From Clostridia bacterium (GTDB taxonomy: Bacteria > Bacillota > Clostridia > Oscillospirales > CAG-272), in NCBI GenBank assembly GCA_017451975.1, contig JAFTNI010000059.1, positions 1 through 17,640 of the forward strand: a DNA stretch of 17,640 bases, given 5' to 3'. The position numbers and the translations under genes were made by a program. The notes beneath the pieces are model-generated. The model worked only from the letters and a program-made list of their open reading frames with translations. It was not told where the DNA came from and did no database searches. Shown piece after piece: positions 1 to 7,283 of the stretch. Position 1 is the first letter of the stretch, and each line of letters begins with the position of its first letter.

Positions 1-3
1 CAT
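1..3 (-). CDS. Start codon of an unidentified gene running off the left edge
   Basis: Read on the minus strand, an ATG occupies the last three bases before the window edge and is preceded by AAGGAGG (10-16) with a six-base gap, an almost perfect ribosome binding site. A promoter-like pair lies upstream at 57-85. A second ATG at 6-8 lies too close to the Shine-Dalgarno sequence to be preferred. Nothing of the protein is visible, so no function can be given. It lies downstream of recR on the same strand but behind a hairpin terminator, so it is probably a separate transcription unit. Confidence 0.55.
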
Positions 4-56
4 TTCATGCCTCCTTAAATGAATATTTGCGCAGGCGGCCACCTACTTACGATAAT

Positions 57-85
57 ATTATATCATACTCATTTTCGTTTGTCTT
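57..85 (-). promoter_or_regulatory. Promoter for the gene at the left edge
   Basis: On the minus strand a perfect -10 box TATAAT (57-62) is preceded by AAGACA (80-85) with a 17-base spacer. Between it and the start codon lies an imperfect palindrome, AGGCGGCCACCT at 33-44, that could be an operator. Position and strand fit the gene starting at base 3. The -35 matches consensus in four of six positions. Confidence 0.5.
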
Positions 86-110
86 GACGAAAAACGCTGA
101 ATTACAAAAT

Positions 111-140
111 TGGCGCACCTGCTTTATCGCAGGTACGCCA
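111..140 (-). terminator. Hairpin terminator behind recR
   Basis: Arms 111-122 and 129-140 pair over 12 positions with one mismatch (116/135) around the loop TTTATC. On the minus strand the hairpin is followed by ATTTTG, a short T tract, 21 bases after the recR stop codon. The same hairpin with its flanks recurs at 11770-11797 behind another gene, so it belongs to a small dispersed family. Confidence 0.65.
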
Positions 141-160
141 AAGGGTGCTTTTTTGTTTGA

Positions 161-757
161 TTATATCTGTCTTCTGCCGTCGAGCGCACGCATAAGCGTC
201 ATTTCGTCGGCATATTCAAGGTCTGCACCAACGGGCACGCCGTATGCAAGGCGCGAAACCTTTATGCCAAGGGGTGCTACCAATTTGGAAATATACATCG
301 CCGTTGTTTCGCCCTCTACGTTGGGGTTCGTGGCAATGATAAGCTCGCGCACTTCCGTATTGTTTATGCGCTCGAGCAGCTCTTTTATACGAAGCTGGTC
401 GGGGCCAATGTTATCCATAGGCGAAATAACGCCGCCGAGAACGTGGTAAAGCCCGCTGTACTCCTTGACCTTTTCAATAGCCATAACGGCGCGGCTATCC
501 TCTACAACGCAGATAACGCCCGTATCCCTGGCATTGTCGGAGCAAACGGAGCAGGAGCCGCCCTCGGAAAGGTTGCCGCAAACGGCGCAGGGGCAAATAT
601 CCCTTTTTGCGGAAATAAGCGCTTCCGCAAACTCCGCCGCCTCTGCCTCGCTCATATCCAGCACGGAAAAGGCGTATCTTACCGCCGTTTTGTGCCCTAC
701 GCCGCGAAGCGTGCAGAACTTTTCGATAAGCCTTTGCAAAGGAAGAACGTATTCCAT
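161..757 (-). CDS. recR: Recombination mediator protein RecR
   Basis: RecR works with RecO and RecF to load RecA on gapped DNA during recombinational repair. The 198 residues match the family length and show the full domain order: an N-terminal helix-hairpin-helix (LRGVGHKTA, 17-25), a four-cysteine zinc site (C57, C60, C69, C72), a Toprim domain opening with VVED (84-87), and the LGGVISPMD stretch (107-115). The ATG at 757 follows a weak GAAGAGG site. It lies 21 bases behind ybaB in the classic dnaX-ybaB-recR order, so it is probably co-transcribed with them and ended by the hairpin at 111-140. No key residue is missing. Confidence 0.97.
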   Translation of the reverse strand: MEYVLPLQRLIEKFCTLRGVGHKTAVRYAFSVLDMSEAEAAEFAEALISAKRDICPCAVCGNLSEGGSCSVCSDNARDTGVICVVEDSRAVMAIEKVKEYSGLYHVLGGVISPMDNIGPDQLRIKELLERINNTEVRELIIATNPNVEGETTAMYISKLVAPLGIKVSRLAYGVPVGADLEYADEMTLMRALDGRRQI

Positions 758-778
758 TTCAGAACCTCTTCACTCGCT

Positions 779-1126
779 TCAGAACGGCATACCGGGCATA
801 CCCATGCCCATACCCATTCCGCCTGTAATTTTACCCATTTCCGTTTCAGAAACCTTTTCCACCTTGGAAATGCCTTCGTTTACAGCGGCGATGATGATAT
901 CTGCAAGAGTTTCAACATCGTCGGGGTCAACGATTTCAGGGGCAATATTAAGCTCTGTAATTTCTTTTTTGCCGTTTATTTTAAGGCTAACGGCGCCGCC
1001 GCCCGCAGAAATATCGTATTCGCGCTCCTCAAGCTCTGCCTGGAGGTTTGCCATATCCTCCTGCATTTTCTGCGCCTGCTTGAGCATATCGTTCATAGAA
1101 GGACCTTTCGGTATTCTCGCTTTCAT
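779..1126 (-). CDS. ybaB: YbaB/EbfC family nucleoid-associated protein
   Basis: A 115-residue protein of the YbaB/EbfC family, small dimeric DNA-binding proteins that coat the nucleoid and are commonly encoded between dnaX and recR. Visible features are the lysine-rich N-terminus, the long charged helix MLKQAQKMQEDMANLQAELE (14-33) and a core with alternating strands. The tail is a run of Gly-Met pairs ending in Pro-Gly-Met-Pro-Phe, a low-complexity ending I have seen in Firmicute members. The ATG at 1126 is preceded by AAAGGAG at good distance. Its exact role in the cell is not settled; a link to RecR-dependent repair is suggested by gene order only. Confidence 0.93.
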   Translation of the reverse strand: MKARIPKGPSMNDMLKQAQKMQEDMANLQAELEEREYDISAGGGAVSLKINGKKEITELNIAPEIVDPDDVETLADIIIAAVNEGISKVEKVSETEMGKITGGMGMGMGMPGMPF

Positions 1127-1174
1127 TTGTGAAATCTCCTTTATATAAAAACAAAATTATTTACTTTAATTTGC

Positions 1175-2827
1175 TTATTCTTCAATAAGCTCGTCAACCG
1201 CGTCGTGCTCCTCTTCGCTGCCGTCGGAGCAAACGGGTATGATGGAATTTTTATCGTAGCTTTTTCCCAGCACCTCGGCTATAGCTTGCGAAATAGAGGC
1301 TTTGCGTTCATCGTTTGAAATGAAGAAAACCGCAAAATCGTTATCGAGGTTGATATAAAGCTTGCCGTCGCGGTCTACTGCCGTAGAGCCTATCATAAAC
1401 GAGGCAAGCGGTGGCTCTGTAGCCTCCAGCTTCTTCACAACGTCGGCAAATCCGCGCAAGCCCACTGCTCTGCCCGTTTTTTTCTTTTCTGCCACGGGTA
1501 CGGGGGCTTTTTCCGTTTCCTTTTTCACCACTACCGCCTTCGGCTTCGCGGGCACTACCTGCACGGGCTTCGGTGCGGGAGCTTCGAAAAGAGGCGGTGC
1601 TTCCTCTGCTTCCGCAGGGGGAGCATATTCAAATTCGGGCGGCGGGGGCATTTCAGGCTCTTCCTCTGCCACAGCCGCGGCTCTTACAGCGCCTGCAGAA
1701 AGCGCGGCAACCTTTTCTTCAAGCGTTGCTATTCGCGCAAGAAGCGCTTCCGTGCCGTCGTCCAGCTGCTCATCGCAAACACGCACAAGCGCCATTTCGG
1801 CAAAAAGGCGTGCGTTTGCGGGTGTGCGCGCCATGCTTTCCTCTGCTTCGCAGAAGATGGAAAGCACGCGCATTATGCGCGGCACGTTAAAGCTCTTTGC
1901 GGCTCTTGCCGTGTGCGGCTCGTTCTTCATCGCCCCGCGCGTGCTGGCGTTTATAAGCATATTGCGGAAGAAGCCTATAAGCTCGCGCCAGAAAACGGCT
2001 ATATCGCGCGAGGAAGCGGAAATATCCGCAACCGTGCCAAGCACGGCGGAAATATCCCGCTCGGAAATCTTCAGAGCGAGACGGCAAAGAAGCTCTGCCG
2101 AGGAAGCGCCGAGCAAGTCGCTTGCACTCTTTTCCGTGATTTTTCCGCCCGCGCCCGAGCAATATTCAAGCATATTGAGCGCATCGCGGAAGGCGCCGCC
2201 GGCAAGGCCCGCTATAAGCGCGAGCGCCTCGTCTGTGGCATCTATTCCCTCTCCCTCGCAAACGGTGCGCAGGCGCTTTGCTATAACCTCCTCGGAAACC
2301 CTGTGGAAATCGAAGCGCTGGCAGCGCGAAAGCACTGTGGCGGGAATCTTGTTTATCTCTGTTGTAGCAAGTATGAAAATAACGTATTCGGGCGGTTCTT
2401 CAAGCGTTTTCAGCAGGGCGTTGAACGCCGCTGTGGAAAGCATATGAACCTCGTCTATAATATAGACCTTGTATTTAAGCTCTGCGGGGCTGTAGGCAAC
2501 GCCGTCGCGTATATCGCGCACGTTATCTACACCGTTGTTGCTCGCCGCGTCCATTTCTATAACGTCGGTGGCTCTGCCCTCCTCAATAGCGCGGCAAGCG
2601 GCGCATTTTCCGCAAGGGTTGCCGCCTACGGGGCTTTCGCAGTTGACCGCGCGCGAAATTATCTTTGCGCAAGTGGTTTTGCCCGTACCGCGAGGGCCGC
2701 AGAATATATATGCGTGGGTAATTTTACCGGAGGAAACCTCGCTTTTAAGCACGGACGTAATATGGTCCTGCCCCATTACATCGGCAAAAGTTTTCGGCCG
2801 CCATTTTCTGTAAAGCGCCTGATGCAT
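1175..2827 (-). CDS. dnaX: DNA polymerase III subunits gamma/tau (clamp loader ATPase)
   Basis: DnaX is the motor of the clamp loader that places the beta clamp on primed DNA; tau also ties the loader to polymerase and helicase. The 550 residues show the AAA+ module with Walker A GPRGTGKT (44-51), the zinc module C63, C72, C75, C78, Walker B DEVH (125-128) and the SRC arginine-finger motif (167-169). A proline- and glutamate-rich linker follows, then a C-terminal tau-like domain of about 95 residues. I chose the ATG at 2827, behind GGGAGGAG, over an in-frame TTG at 2842 that lies inside that site, because MHQALYRKWRP is the usual family start. A run of seven A at 1477-1483 (codons 448-450) could allow slippage to a shorter product. 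Confidence 0.97.
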   Translation of the reverse strand: MHQALYRKWRPKTFADVMGQDHITSVLKSEVSSGKITHAYIFCGPRGTGKTTCAKIISRAVNCESPVGGNPCGKCAACRAIEEGRATDVIEMDAASNNGVDNVRDIRDGVAYSPAELKYKVYIIDEVHMLSTAAFNALLKTLEEPPEYVIFILATTEINKIPATVLSRCQRFDFHRVSEEVIAKRLRTVCEGEGIDATDEALALIAGLAGGAFRDALNMLEYCSGAGGKITEKSASDLLGASSAELLCRLALKISERDISAVLGTVADISASSRDIAVFWRELIGFFRNMLINASTRGAMKNEPHTARAAKSFNVPRIMRVLSIFCEAEESMARTPANARLFAEMALVRVCDEQLDDGTEALLARIATLEEKVAALSAGAVRAAAVAEEEPEMPPPPEFEYAPPAEAEEAPPLFEAPAPKPVQVVPAKPKAVVVKKETEKAPVPVAEKKKTGRAVGLRGFADVVKKLEATEPPLASFMIGSTAVDRDGKLYINLDNDFAVFFISNDERKASISQAIAEVLGKSYDKNSIIPVCSDGSEEEHDAVDELIEE

Positions 2828-2859
2828 ATAAGCTCCTCCCAAAAATAAATATAATTTTA

Positions 2860-3164
2860 GCGAGATACAAAATCAGACCATACACCAAAAATTCGAACTG
2901 AATTTATGTGCGCTCTGCGCATTCCCCGTTCGGGACAGGCTGACCCACGGCACACAAACTAAATTGCTTAATGCTGCTTGGTTCCCCACCTGACATGGTT
3001 CACAACCGTTTGTTGCGTAGGACCCATTCGTCATCACGGAGAGTGTGCGCGGCTAGACCACACAAACACAGCCCTGGTAATTGGAAATCACCCCTGCTGT
3101 AGCGGATTGCAGGTACAAGGCACCGCTAGCTCCCCGGCCGGTATGGCCTGATTTTATATCTCGC
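2860..3164 (-). ncRNA. ffs: Signal recognition particle RNA, large bacterial type
   Basis: This is the RNA core of the signal recognition particle, which binds Ffh and directs nascent membrane and secreted proteins to FtsY. The two ends pair in a 24-base helix with two G-U wobbles (GCGAGATATAAAATCAGGCC at the 5' end). The Alu domain is recognisable from TGTACCTGCAATCCGCTA and AGCAGGGG. Domain IV reads ACCATGTCAGG, then GGGGAACC, then AAGCAGC, the Ffh-binding hairpin with its GGAA tetraloop. The length near 305 bases is that of the Bacillus/Clostridium form. It lies directly upstream of dnaX, as in Bacillus. The transcript starts about 25 bases before the mature end, so trimming is expected. 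Confidence 0.93.
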
Positions 3165-3195
3165 TTATTCACGTAACTTTTCACGTTACTATAGG

Positions 3196-3224
3196 ATTAT
3201 AACATACTATTTTTAATTTTGCAA
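3196..3224 (-). promoter_or_regulatory. Promoter of the SRP RNA (and probably dnaX-ybaB-recR)
   Basis: On the minus strand -35 TTGCAA (3219-3224) and -10 TATAAT (3196-3201) are separated by exactly 17 bases. The start would fall near 3188, about 25 bases before the base of the SRP helix. The leader holds a small hairpin, GTAAC and GTTAC around 3170-3187. I see no convincing separate promoter for dnaX in the 33 bases behind the RNA. Confidence 0.8.
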
Positions 3225-3242
3225 TAGGAAAATAAAATTTTT

Positions 3243-3406
3243 CTGAAATTTTAGCCTCGCCCTATGGGAGAGGTGGCACCGTCAGGTGACGGAGCGGGTT
3301 GCGACAAAACCGCATCAAAAGAATACCTTTTTGCATCTAACCCTCTCACCGCTTGCGCGGAGCTCCCCCAAAGGTGGAGCCCGGGACAGACTTTATCAAC
3401 ACACTC
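3243..3406. repeat. Palindromic MITE-like repeat, copy A
   Basis: A non-coding element with two inverted arms. The left arm begins AGCCTCGCCC and contains GGGAGAGGTGGCACCGT and AGGTGACGGAG; the right arm reads ACCCTCTCACCG, GCGGAGCTCCCCC and ends GGTGGAGCC. It ends in TTTATCAACACACTC, which recurs with one change at the end of copy B. Each arm can fold into small hairpins. It has no transposase and would need one in trans, if it is mobile at all. It fills the gap between the end of the deo operon and the SRP promoter. Confidence 0.8.
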
Positions 3407-3441
3407 GGCTCATTCTGCTTCCGGGCACAAAAATCTCGCAT

Positions 3442-3900
3442 TCATCCCATTTTACTCAGCCTGTAGAGCATACAAATAAACTCGCGCTCCGTAAGTATAG
3501 TTTTCTTCGGGTTAGGGTTTCCTATGCTGTGGCAAAGCCTTTTGCCGCGCGTTTCCTTTATAGCCGTGCGGAAAGCTTCGTTCTGCACATACATAGCGGA
3601 ATATGCGCGGAAAATAAGCTCGCGGTATTCGCGCGAAAGCCTGTCGTACCGCTTGCCGCACCAATAGATATTGCGCGTAAGCTTCCAGCGCTTCTTTTTT
3701 GCGCCCGCAGCCTTTGCCTCGCCGCCCGAAAGCAAGCATACTTCCCTTTGCTTTTTCGGGCAGACGTATTTCAGCGATTGTAGAAATCCCTCCATGCTCG
3801 CGCACTCCACGCCATCAAAAACGAAGCGGTGCTTTGTAAAATTCGAAAGCTCGCCTGCCGCGCCCTTGCTTTTGCTGTGAATATCGATTATTTCGTTCAT
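3442..3900 (-). CDS. NADAR-like protein, function unknown
   Basis: A 152-residue soluble protein. The stretch LSNF (18-21), FDGV (28-31) and SMEGFLQSLK (35-44) resembles the N-terminal signature of the NADAR (YbiA-like) fold, in which a conserved Glu and Lys of an E-x3-Q-x2-K pattern lie in the active site; here E37, Q41 and K44 are present. A second conserved-looking block is CHSIGNPNPKK (123-133). NADAR proteins are N-glycoside hydrolases or ADP-ribose-related enzymes; whether this one is active is not known. The ATG at 3900 follows TGAGGT. It is the last gene of the deo operon, nine bases behind a small membrane protein gene, which suggests but does not prove a link to nucleoside or ribosyl metabolism. 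The family call is from memory of motifs. Confidence 0.65.
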   Translation of the reverse strand: MNEIIDIHSKSKGAAGELSNFTKHRFVFDGVECASMEGFLQSLKYVCPKKQREVCLLSGGEAKAAGAKKKRWKLTRNIYWCGKRYDRLSREYRELIFRAYSAMYVQNEAFRTAIKETRGKRLCHSIGNPNPKKTILTEREFICMLYRLSKMG

Positions 3901-3909
3901 ATGTATACC

Positions 3910-4143
3910 TCAGAAAAACCTTTCGTATATCGCCACGCCAAATACAAGCGCACCCATCAAAAGCAGGAGAGCCGCGCGCCCGAAGCGGCGCTGCCGCAAG
4001 TCTATTGCACCGTACACAAGCATGGTAAGCCCTACGGCTGCCATAGCCGCCGCGTCAAACCCAAAATAGAAAAGCACCGCCGACGCGAACATTACCGCCC
4101 AGAATATGGCGTTTTCAAGCTTCTTTTTCTGCTTACCGTTCAT
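3910..4143 (-). CDS. Small membrane protein, function unknown
   Basis: A 77-residue protein I do not recognise. It has a short basic start (NGKQKKK), two or three hydrophobic stretches (about 12-30, 33-45 and 57-71) and a positively charged loop RQRRFGR (50-56) that would place the loop in the cytoplasm. The ATG at 4143 lies one base behind the stop of the upstream small gene, so translation is probably coupled; its own ribosome binding site is weak. It belongs to the tail of the deo operon and could be a membrane helper, but nothing in the sequence says for what. Confidence 0.8.
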   Translation of the reverse strand: MNGKQKKKLENAIFWAVMFASAVLFYFGFDAAAMAAVGLTMLVYGAIDLRQRRFGRAALLLLMGALVFGVAIYERFF

Positions 4144-4144
4144 C

Positions 4145-4408
4145 TCAGCCTATAAATTTCACAATCGCACCAAGAATGGCGAGCGCCGCGATTATAAAAT
4201 TCAATATAGATTTTTTCGGCGTACCGTTCTTTACGTAGCAAATGCCCTCCAGCAGGTAGAATACCGCAAAAGCCACGTAAGTGAAGCCGTCCGAAAGCGC
4301 CCACGTGCGCGTAAAGGAAATAATAATAAGCACGAAAGCCGCAAGCACGGTAACGCCCTGAACACCGCGCGCCACCTTTTCAAAAATTGTCATCTTTTTG
4401 TCTTCCAT
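4145..4408 (-). CDS. Small three-segment membrane protein, function unknown
   Basis: An 87-residue protein of no family I can name. It starts with a charged stretch (MEDKKMTIFEKVARG) and has three hydrophobic segments at about 17-31, 42-56 and 68-84; the loop NGTPKKS (60-66) is basic. I prefer the ATG at 4408, seven bases behind GAGGTG, over a GTG at 4417 that overlaps the pdp stop codon. It directly follows pdp, and its stop is one base from the next small membrane gene, so the pair is translated as part of the operon. The two small proteins may work together, but this is only inferred from adjacency. Confidence 0.8.
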   Translation of the reverse strand: MEDKKMTIFEKVARGVQGVTVLAAFVLIIISFTRTWALSDGFTYVAFAVFYLLEGICYVKNGTPKKSILNFIIAALAILGAIVKFIG

Positions 4409-4413
4409 AATTT

Positions 4414-5700
4414 TCACCTCAGAATATCTATAATAAGTTTTTTTTTATTTGCTTTTTCAGAAGAAATTTCAAGCGCGGAAAGAAATTCTCTTTCGCCCGC
4501 GCAAAGCTTTTCCTCGCTTGACGTGTGAAGCACGGCAAGTGCTTCGCCCTCGCGCACGAAATCGCCCGTCTTTTTCAAAAGCACTATGCCGGCGGCGAAA
4601 TCTATTTCGTCGTCTTTGGTTTTTCTTCCCGCGCCGAGCAGGCAAGCCGCCCTGCCCACGGCTTCGGCGTTCATATGCGAAATGTAGCCCGATTTTTCGG
4701 CGCGTATTTCGCGCGCAGCTTTTGCTTTGGGAAGCGGAGCGTCTATATCGCCGCCCTGCGCGCTTATCCACTCGCGCGCTTTTGCAAGCGCCGCGCCCGA
4801 GCAAAGCGCGTTTTCCGCCATGGCGCGCGCCTCCTCTGCCGAGGTCCCGCGGCACATTGCAATAAGCTCCGATGCAAGCGCAAGGCAAATTTCGCGCAGG
4901 TCGGGTATATCCTCGCCGCGAAGGAGCGCAAGCGCCTCCTCCACCTCAAGCGCATTGCCCACGGCAAAGCCGAGCGGCGTATCCATATCCGTTATAATAG
5001 CCGCCATATTGCGCCCGCAAGCCTTGCCGATATCCACCATCTTGCTTGCCAGGGCGTGCGCGCTTTCGCCGTCCTTCATAAAAGCGCCGCTGCCGCACTT
5101 TACGTCTAGCACGATATTGTGCGCGCCCGCCGCAAGCTTTTTGCTCATAATACTGGAAACTATAAGCGGTATGCTGTCTACCGTTTCCGTAACGTCGCGC
5201 AGCGCATAAAGCTTCTTATCTGCCGGGGTCATATTTCCCGTTTGACCTATAAGCGCTATGCCGCATTTTTCCGCCTGAGCGAAAAATTCTTCGGGCGAAA
5301 GAGATGTGCGGTAGCCCGCTATAGACTCCAGCTTATCGACCGTGCCGCCCGTGTGGCCGAGCCCCCTGCCCGACATTTTGGCAAAAACGCCGCCGCACGC
5401 GGCAACTATGGGCCCTACTATAAGCGAGGTTTTATCGCCCACGCCGCCCGTGCTGTGCTTATCCACGCTCGCACATCCGAAGCGCGAAAGATCGAGCATA
5501 TCGCCCGAGCGCGCCATGGCAGAGGTAAGCGCGGCCGTTTCCCCATCTGTCATACCGTTGAAGTAAACCGCCATGCAGAAGGCAGACATCTGGTAATCGG
5601 GTATTTCGCCGCGCGAAAAGCCCGCCACCATATATTCAATTTCTTCTTTCGTAAGCACGCGCGCGTGCTTCTTTTTGCGTATGATCTCAAGCATATCCAT
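4414..5700 (-). CDS. pdp: Pyrimidine-nucleoside phosphorylase
   Basis: Splits thymidine, deoxyuridine or uridine with phosphate into base and (deoxy)ribose 1-phosphate. The 428 residues carry the family signature SGRGLGHTGGTVDKLE (110-125), the phosphate loop KHSTGGVGDKTS (81-92), and R168, S183 and K187, which line up with the base-binding Arg171, Ser186 and Lys190 of Escherichia coli thymidine phosphorylase. A C-terminal biotinyl-like fold domain follows. The ATG at 5700 has TGAGGTG in front and is preferred over a GTG at 5706. In Firmicutes this position is usually filled by the broad-specificity Pdp rather than strict DeoA; the sequence alone does not fully separate them. It lies nine bases behind cdd. 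Confidence 0.95.
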   Translation of the reverse strand: MDMLEIIRKKKHARVLTKEEIEYMVAGFSRGEIPDYQMSAFCMAVYFNGMTDGETAALTSAMARSGDMLDLSRFGCASVDKHSTGGVGDKTSLIVGPIVAACGGVFAKMSGRGLGHTGGTVDKLESIAGYRTSLSPEEFFAQAEKCGIALIGQTGNMTPADKKLYALRDVTETVDSIPLIVSSIMSKKLAAGAHNIVLDVKCGSGAFMKDGESAHALASKMVDIGKACGRNMAAIITDMDTPLGFAVGNALEVEEALALLRGEDIPDLREICLALASELIAMCRGTSAEEARAMAENALCSGAALAKAREWISAQGGDIDAPLPKAKAAREIRAEKSGYISHMNAEAVGRAACLLGAGRKTKDDEIDFAAGIVLLKKTGDFVREGEALAVLHTSSEEKLCAGEREFLSALEISSEKANKKKLIIDILR

Positions 5701-5709
5701 AAGCACACC

Positions 5710-6114
5710 TCACTCAAGATTGTTTTTTGCAAAGAAATGGGGCAAAAGCTCTGAAAGCAAAAGTGTTTTTGCGTTTTCACCGTCGAAAAGCAACACGCGG
5801 AAGCCCGCGCCCGCAAACTCTGAAAGCACTTGCCTGCAAATGCCGCATGGCGGGCAGAAATCGGTTATTTTACCGCCCTTGCCGCCCACGATGGCTATGG
5901 CGGCAAATTCGCGCTCGCCCTCGCTCACGGCTTTAAAAACCGCCGTGCGCTCTGCGCAGTTAGATGCGCCGTAGGATGCGTTTTCTACGTTACAGCCCGT
6001 GTAAACAGCGCCGCTTTCGCAAAGCAGAGCCGCACCAACGCAAAAACCCGAATATGGCGAATACGCCTTTTTCATAGCGGCAACCGCCGCGTTTATAAGC
6101 TCTCTTTCCTTCAT
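5710..6114 (-). CDS. cdd: Cytidine deaminase
   Basis: Converts cytidine and deoxycytidine to uridine and deoxyuridine, feeding the pyrimidine phosphorylase encoded next. The 134-residue product is the homotetrameric small type. The zinc ligands C53, C90 and C93 and the catalytic E55 are all present in the motifs NCAERTA (52-58) and PCGICRQ (89-95). I chose the ATG at 6114, which gives an N-terminus colinear with Bacillus subtilis Cdd and has GGTGAG five bases upstream; a GTG at 6123 overlapping the deoB stop as GTGA is the alternative and would add three residues. Translational coupling to deoB is likely either way. Confidence 0.96.
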   Translation of the reverse strand: MKERELINAAVAAMKKAYSPYSGFCVGAALLCESGAVYTGCNVENASYGASNCAERTAVFKAVSEGEREFAAIAIVGGKGGKITDFCPPCGICRQVLSEFAGAGFRVLLFDGENAKTLLLSELLPHFFAKNNLE

Positions 6115-6119
6115 ATCGC

Positions 6120-7283
6120 TCACCCTGTTATATCGGCAAAAAAGCTTTCGCCCGCCGTCTTTTGCTCTGTGCCAAACGCCTCTGCCGCTGTCGCGGCAAT
6201 ATCGGCAAAGCTTTTGCGCGTGCCAAGGCTTGCGGGCTTTATGCCCTCGCCCAAAACGAGAAGCGGCGTATATTCGCGCGTGTGGTCGGTGCTTGCATCG
6301 CCCGGGTCGCAGCCGTGGTCTGCCGTTATAATAAGCACGTCGCCCGCGCCGAGCTTCGCCGCAAATCCGGGCAACCAGGCATCGAAGCGCGAAAGCGCCG
6401 CGGCGTAACCGTCTATATCGTTTCTGTGGCCGTATTTCATATCGAAATCAACGAGGTTTATAAAGCAAAGGCCTCGGAAATCGCGCGCGGCAAGCTCCAT
6501 AGATGCCGCCATGCACTCTTCGTTTCCGTGCGCCGCAACCGCCTCGGTTATGCCTCTGCCCGCGAAAATATCGCTTATTTTGCCGACGGAAATAACGTCA
6601 AGCCCAGCCGCCGAAAGCCCATCGAGCATTGTAGCTCCGCGCGGCTCCAGCGAAAAATCGCGCCTGTCTGCCGTGCGTGTAAAGGCGCCCGCTTCACCCG
6701 TAAATGGCCTTGCTATAACCCTGCCCACGCTATGCTCGCCCGAAAGAATTTTTCGCGCCGCGCGGCAGTATTCGTAAAGCGTTTCCGTGGGCACGATGCT
6801 TTCGTGCGCCGCCACCTGAAAAACGCTGTCGCCCGAGGTATATACTATAAGCGCTCCCGTGGCAAGATGCTCTTCGCCGTAGTCGCGTATAACGTCTGTG
6901 CCCGAATAGGGCTTGTTGCAAAGCACGCCTCTGCCCGTTGCGGCGCTGAAGGCGGCAATGACCTCCTCGGGGAAGCCTTGCGGATAAGTGGGCAGCGGAT
7001 TTTCGGAAATAAGCCCCGCTATTTCCCAGTGCCCCACGGTGGTATCCTTTCCCATAGAAAGCTCTGCGCATTTGCCGTATGCGGCGCGCGGAGCTTCCGT
7101 TGCCCCCAGGTATGAAAGCCCCTCTATATTGCCAATGCCAAGGGAAACGAGGTTTGGTATATTAAAATTTTTGCTTCCCGAAATACGCCTCATAGTGTCT
7201 GCGCCCGCATCGCCGAATTTGGCGGCGTCGGGCAAAGCGCCTATGCCAACGCTGTCAAGCACAATTATAAATAAACGTTTCAT
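6120..7283 (-). CDS. deoB: Phosphopentomutase
   Basis: Interconverts (deoxy)ribose 1-phosphate and 5-phosphate, linking the two nucleoside phosphorylases to DeoC. The 387 residues are typical of the alkaline-phosphatase-superfamily mutases. Metal-site motifs are D10 in VLDSVGIGALPDA, the HGCDPG and TDHTREYTP blocks near the C-terminus, and the phosphorylated Thr is T81 in GKDTTVGHWE (78-87), the counterpart of Thr85 of the Bacillus cereus enzyme. The ATG at 7283 follows AGGGGGC; its first bases overlap the deoD stop as ATGA. A longer reading upstream would run through the deoD end and is not needed. Confidence 0.97.
   Translation of the reverse strand: MKRLFIIVLDSVGIGALPDAAKFGDAGADTMRRISGSKNFNIPNLVSLGIGNIEGLSYLGATEAPRAAYGKCAELSMGKDTTVGHWEIAGLISENPLPTYPQGFPEEVIAAFSAATGRGVLCNKPYSGTDVIRDYGEEHLATGALIVYTSGDSVFQVAAHESIVPTETLYEYCRAARKILSGEHSVGRVIARPFTGEAGAFTRTADRRDFSLEPRGATMLDGLSAAGLDVISVGKISDIFAGRGITEAVAAHGNEECMAASMELAARDFRGLCFINLVDFDMKYGHRNDIDGYAAALSRFDAWLPGFAAKLGAGDVLIITADHGCDPGDASTDHTREYTPLLVLGEGIKPASLGTRKSFADIAATAAEAFGTEQKTAGESFFADITG

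Noticed and set aside
779..820. Gly-Met repeat coding end of ybaB as an unusual feature
   Set aside because: Low-complexity Gly/Met/Pro tails are ordinary in Firmicute YbaB proteins.
443..1148. Two overlapping plus-strand open frames opposite recR and ybaB
   Set aside because: Both are shadows of well-identified genes, and both start inside the recR coding region.
1362..2848. Two long plus-strand open frames (1362-2447 and 1913-2848)
   Set aside because: They lie opposite dnaX and translate to low-complexity Ala/Ser- or Arg-rich sequence with no motif and no ribosome binding site. They are shadows.
3264..3783. Open frames across repeat copy A (3264-3479 and 3286-3783)
   Set aside because: They translate the palindromic repeat and the reverse of the NADAR-like gene. 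No ribosome binding site and no resemblance to a protein family.
6162..7115. A 317-codon plus-strand open frame opposite deoB
   Set aside because: Cys- and Arg-rich shadow sequence without domain motifs; deoB on the other strand is certain.
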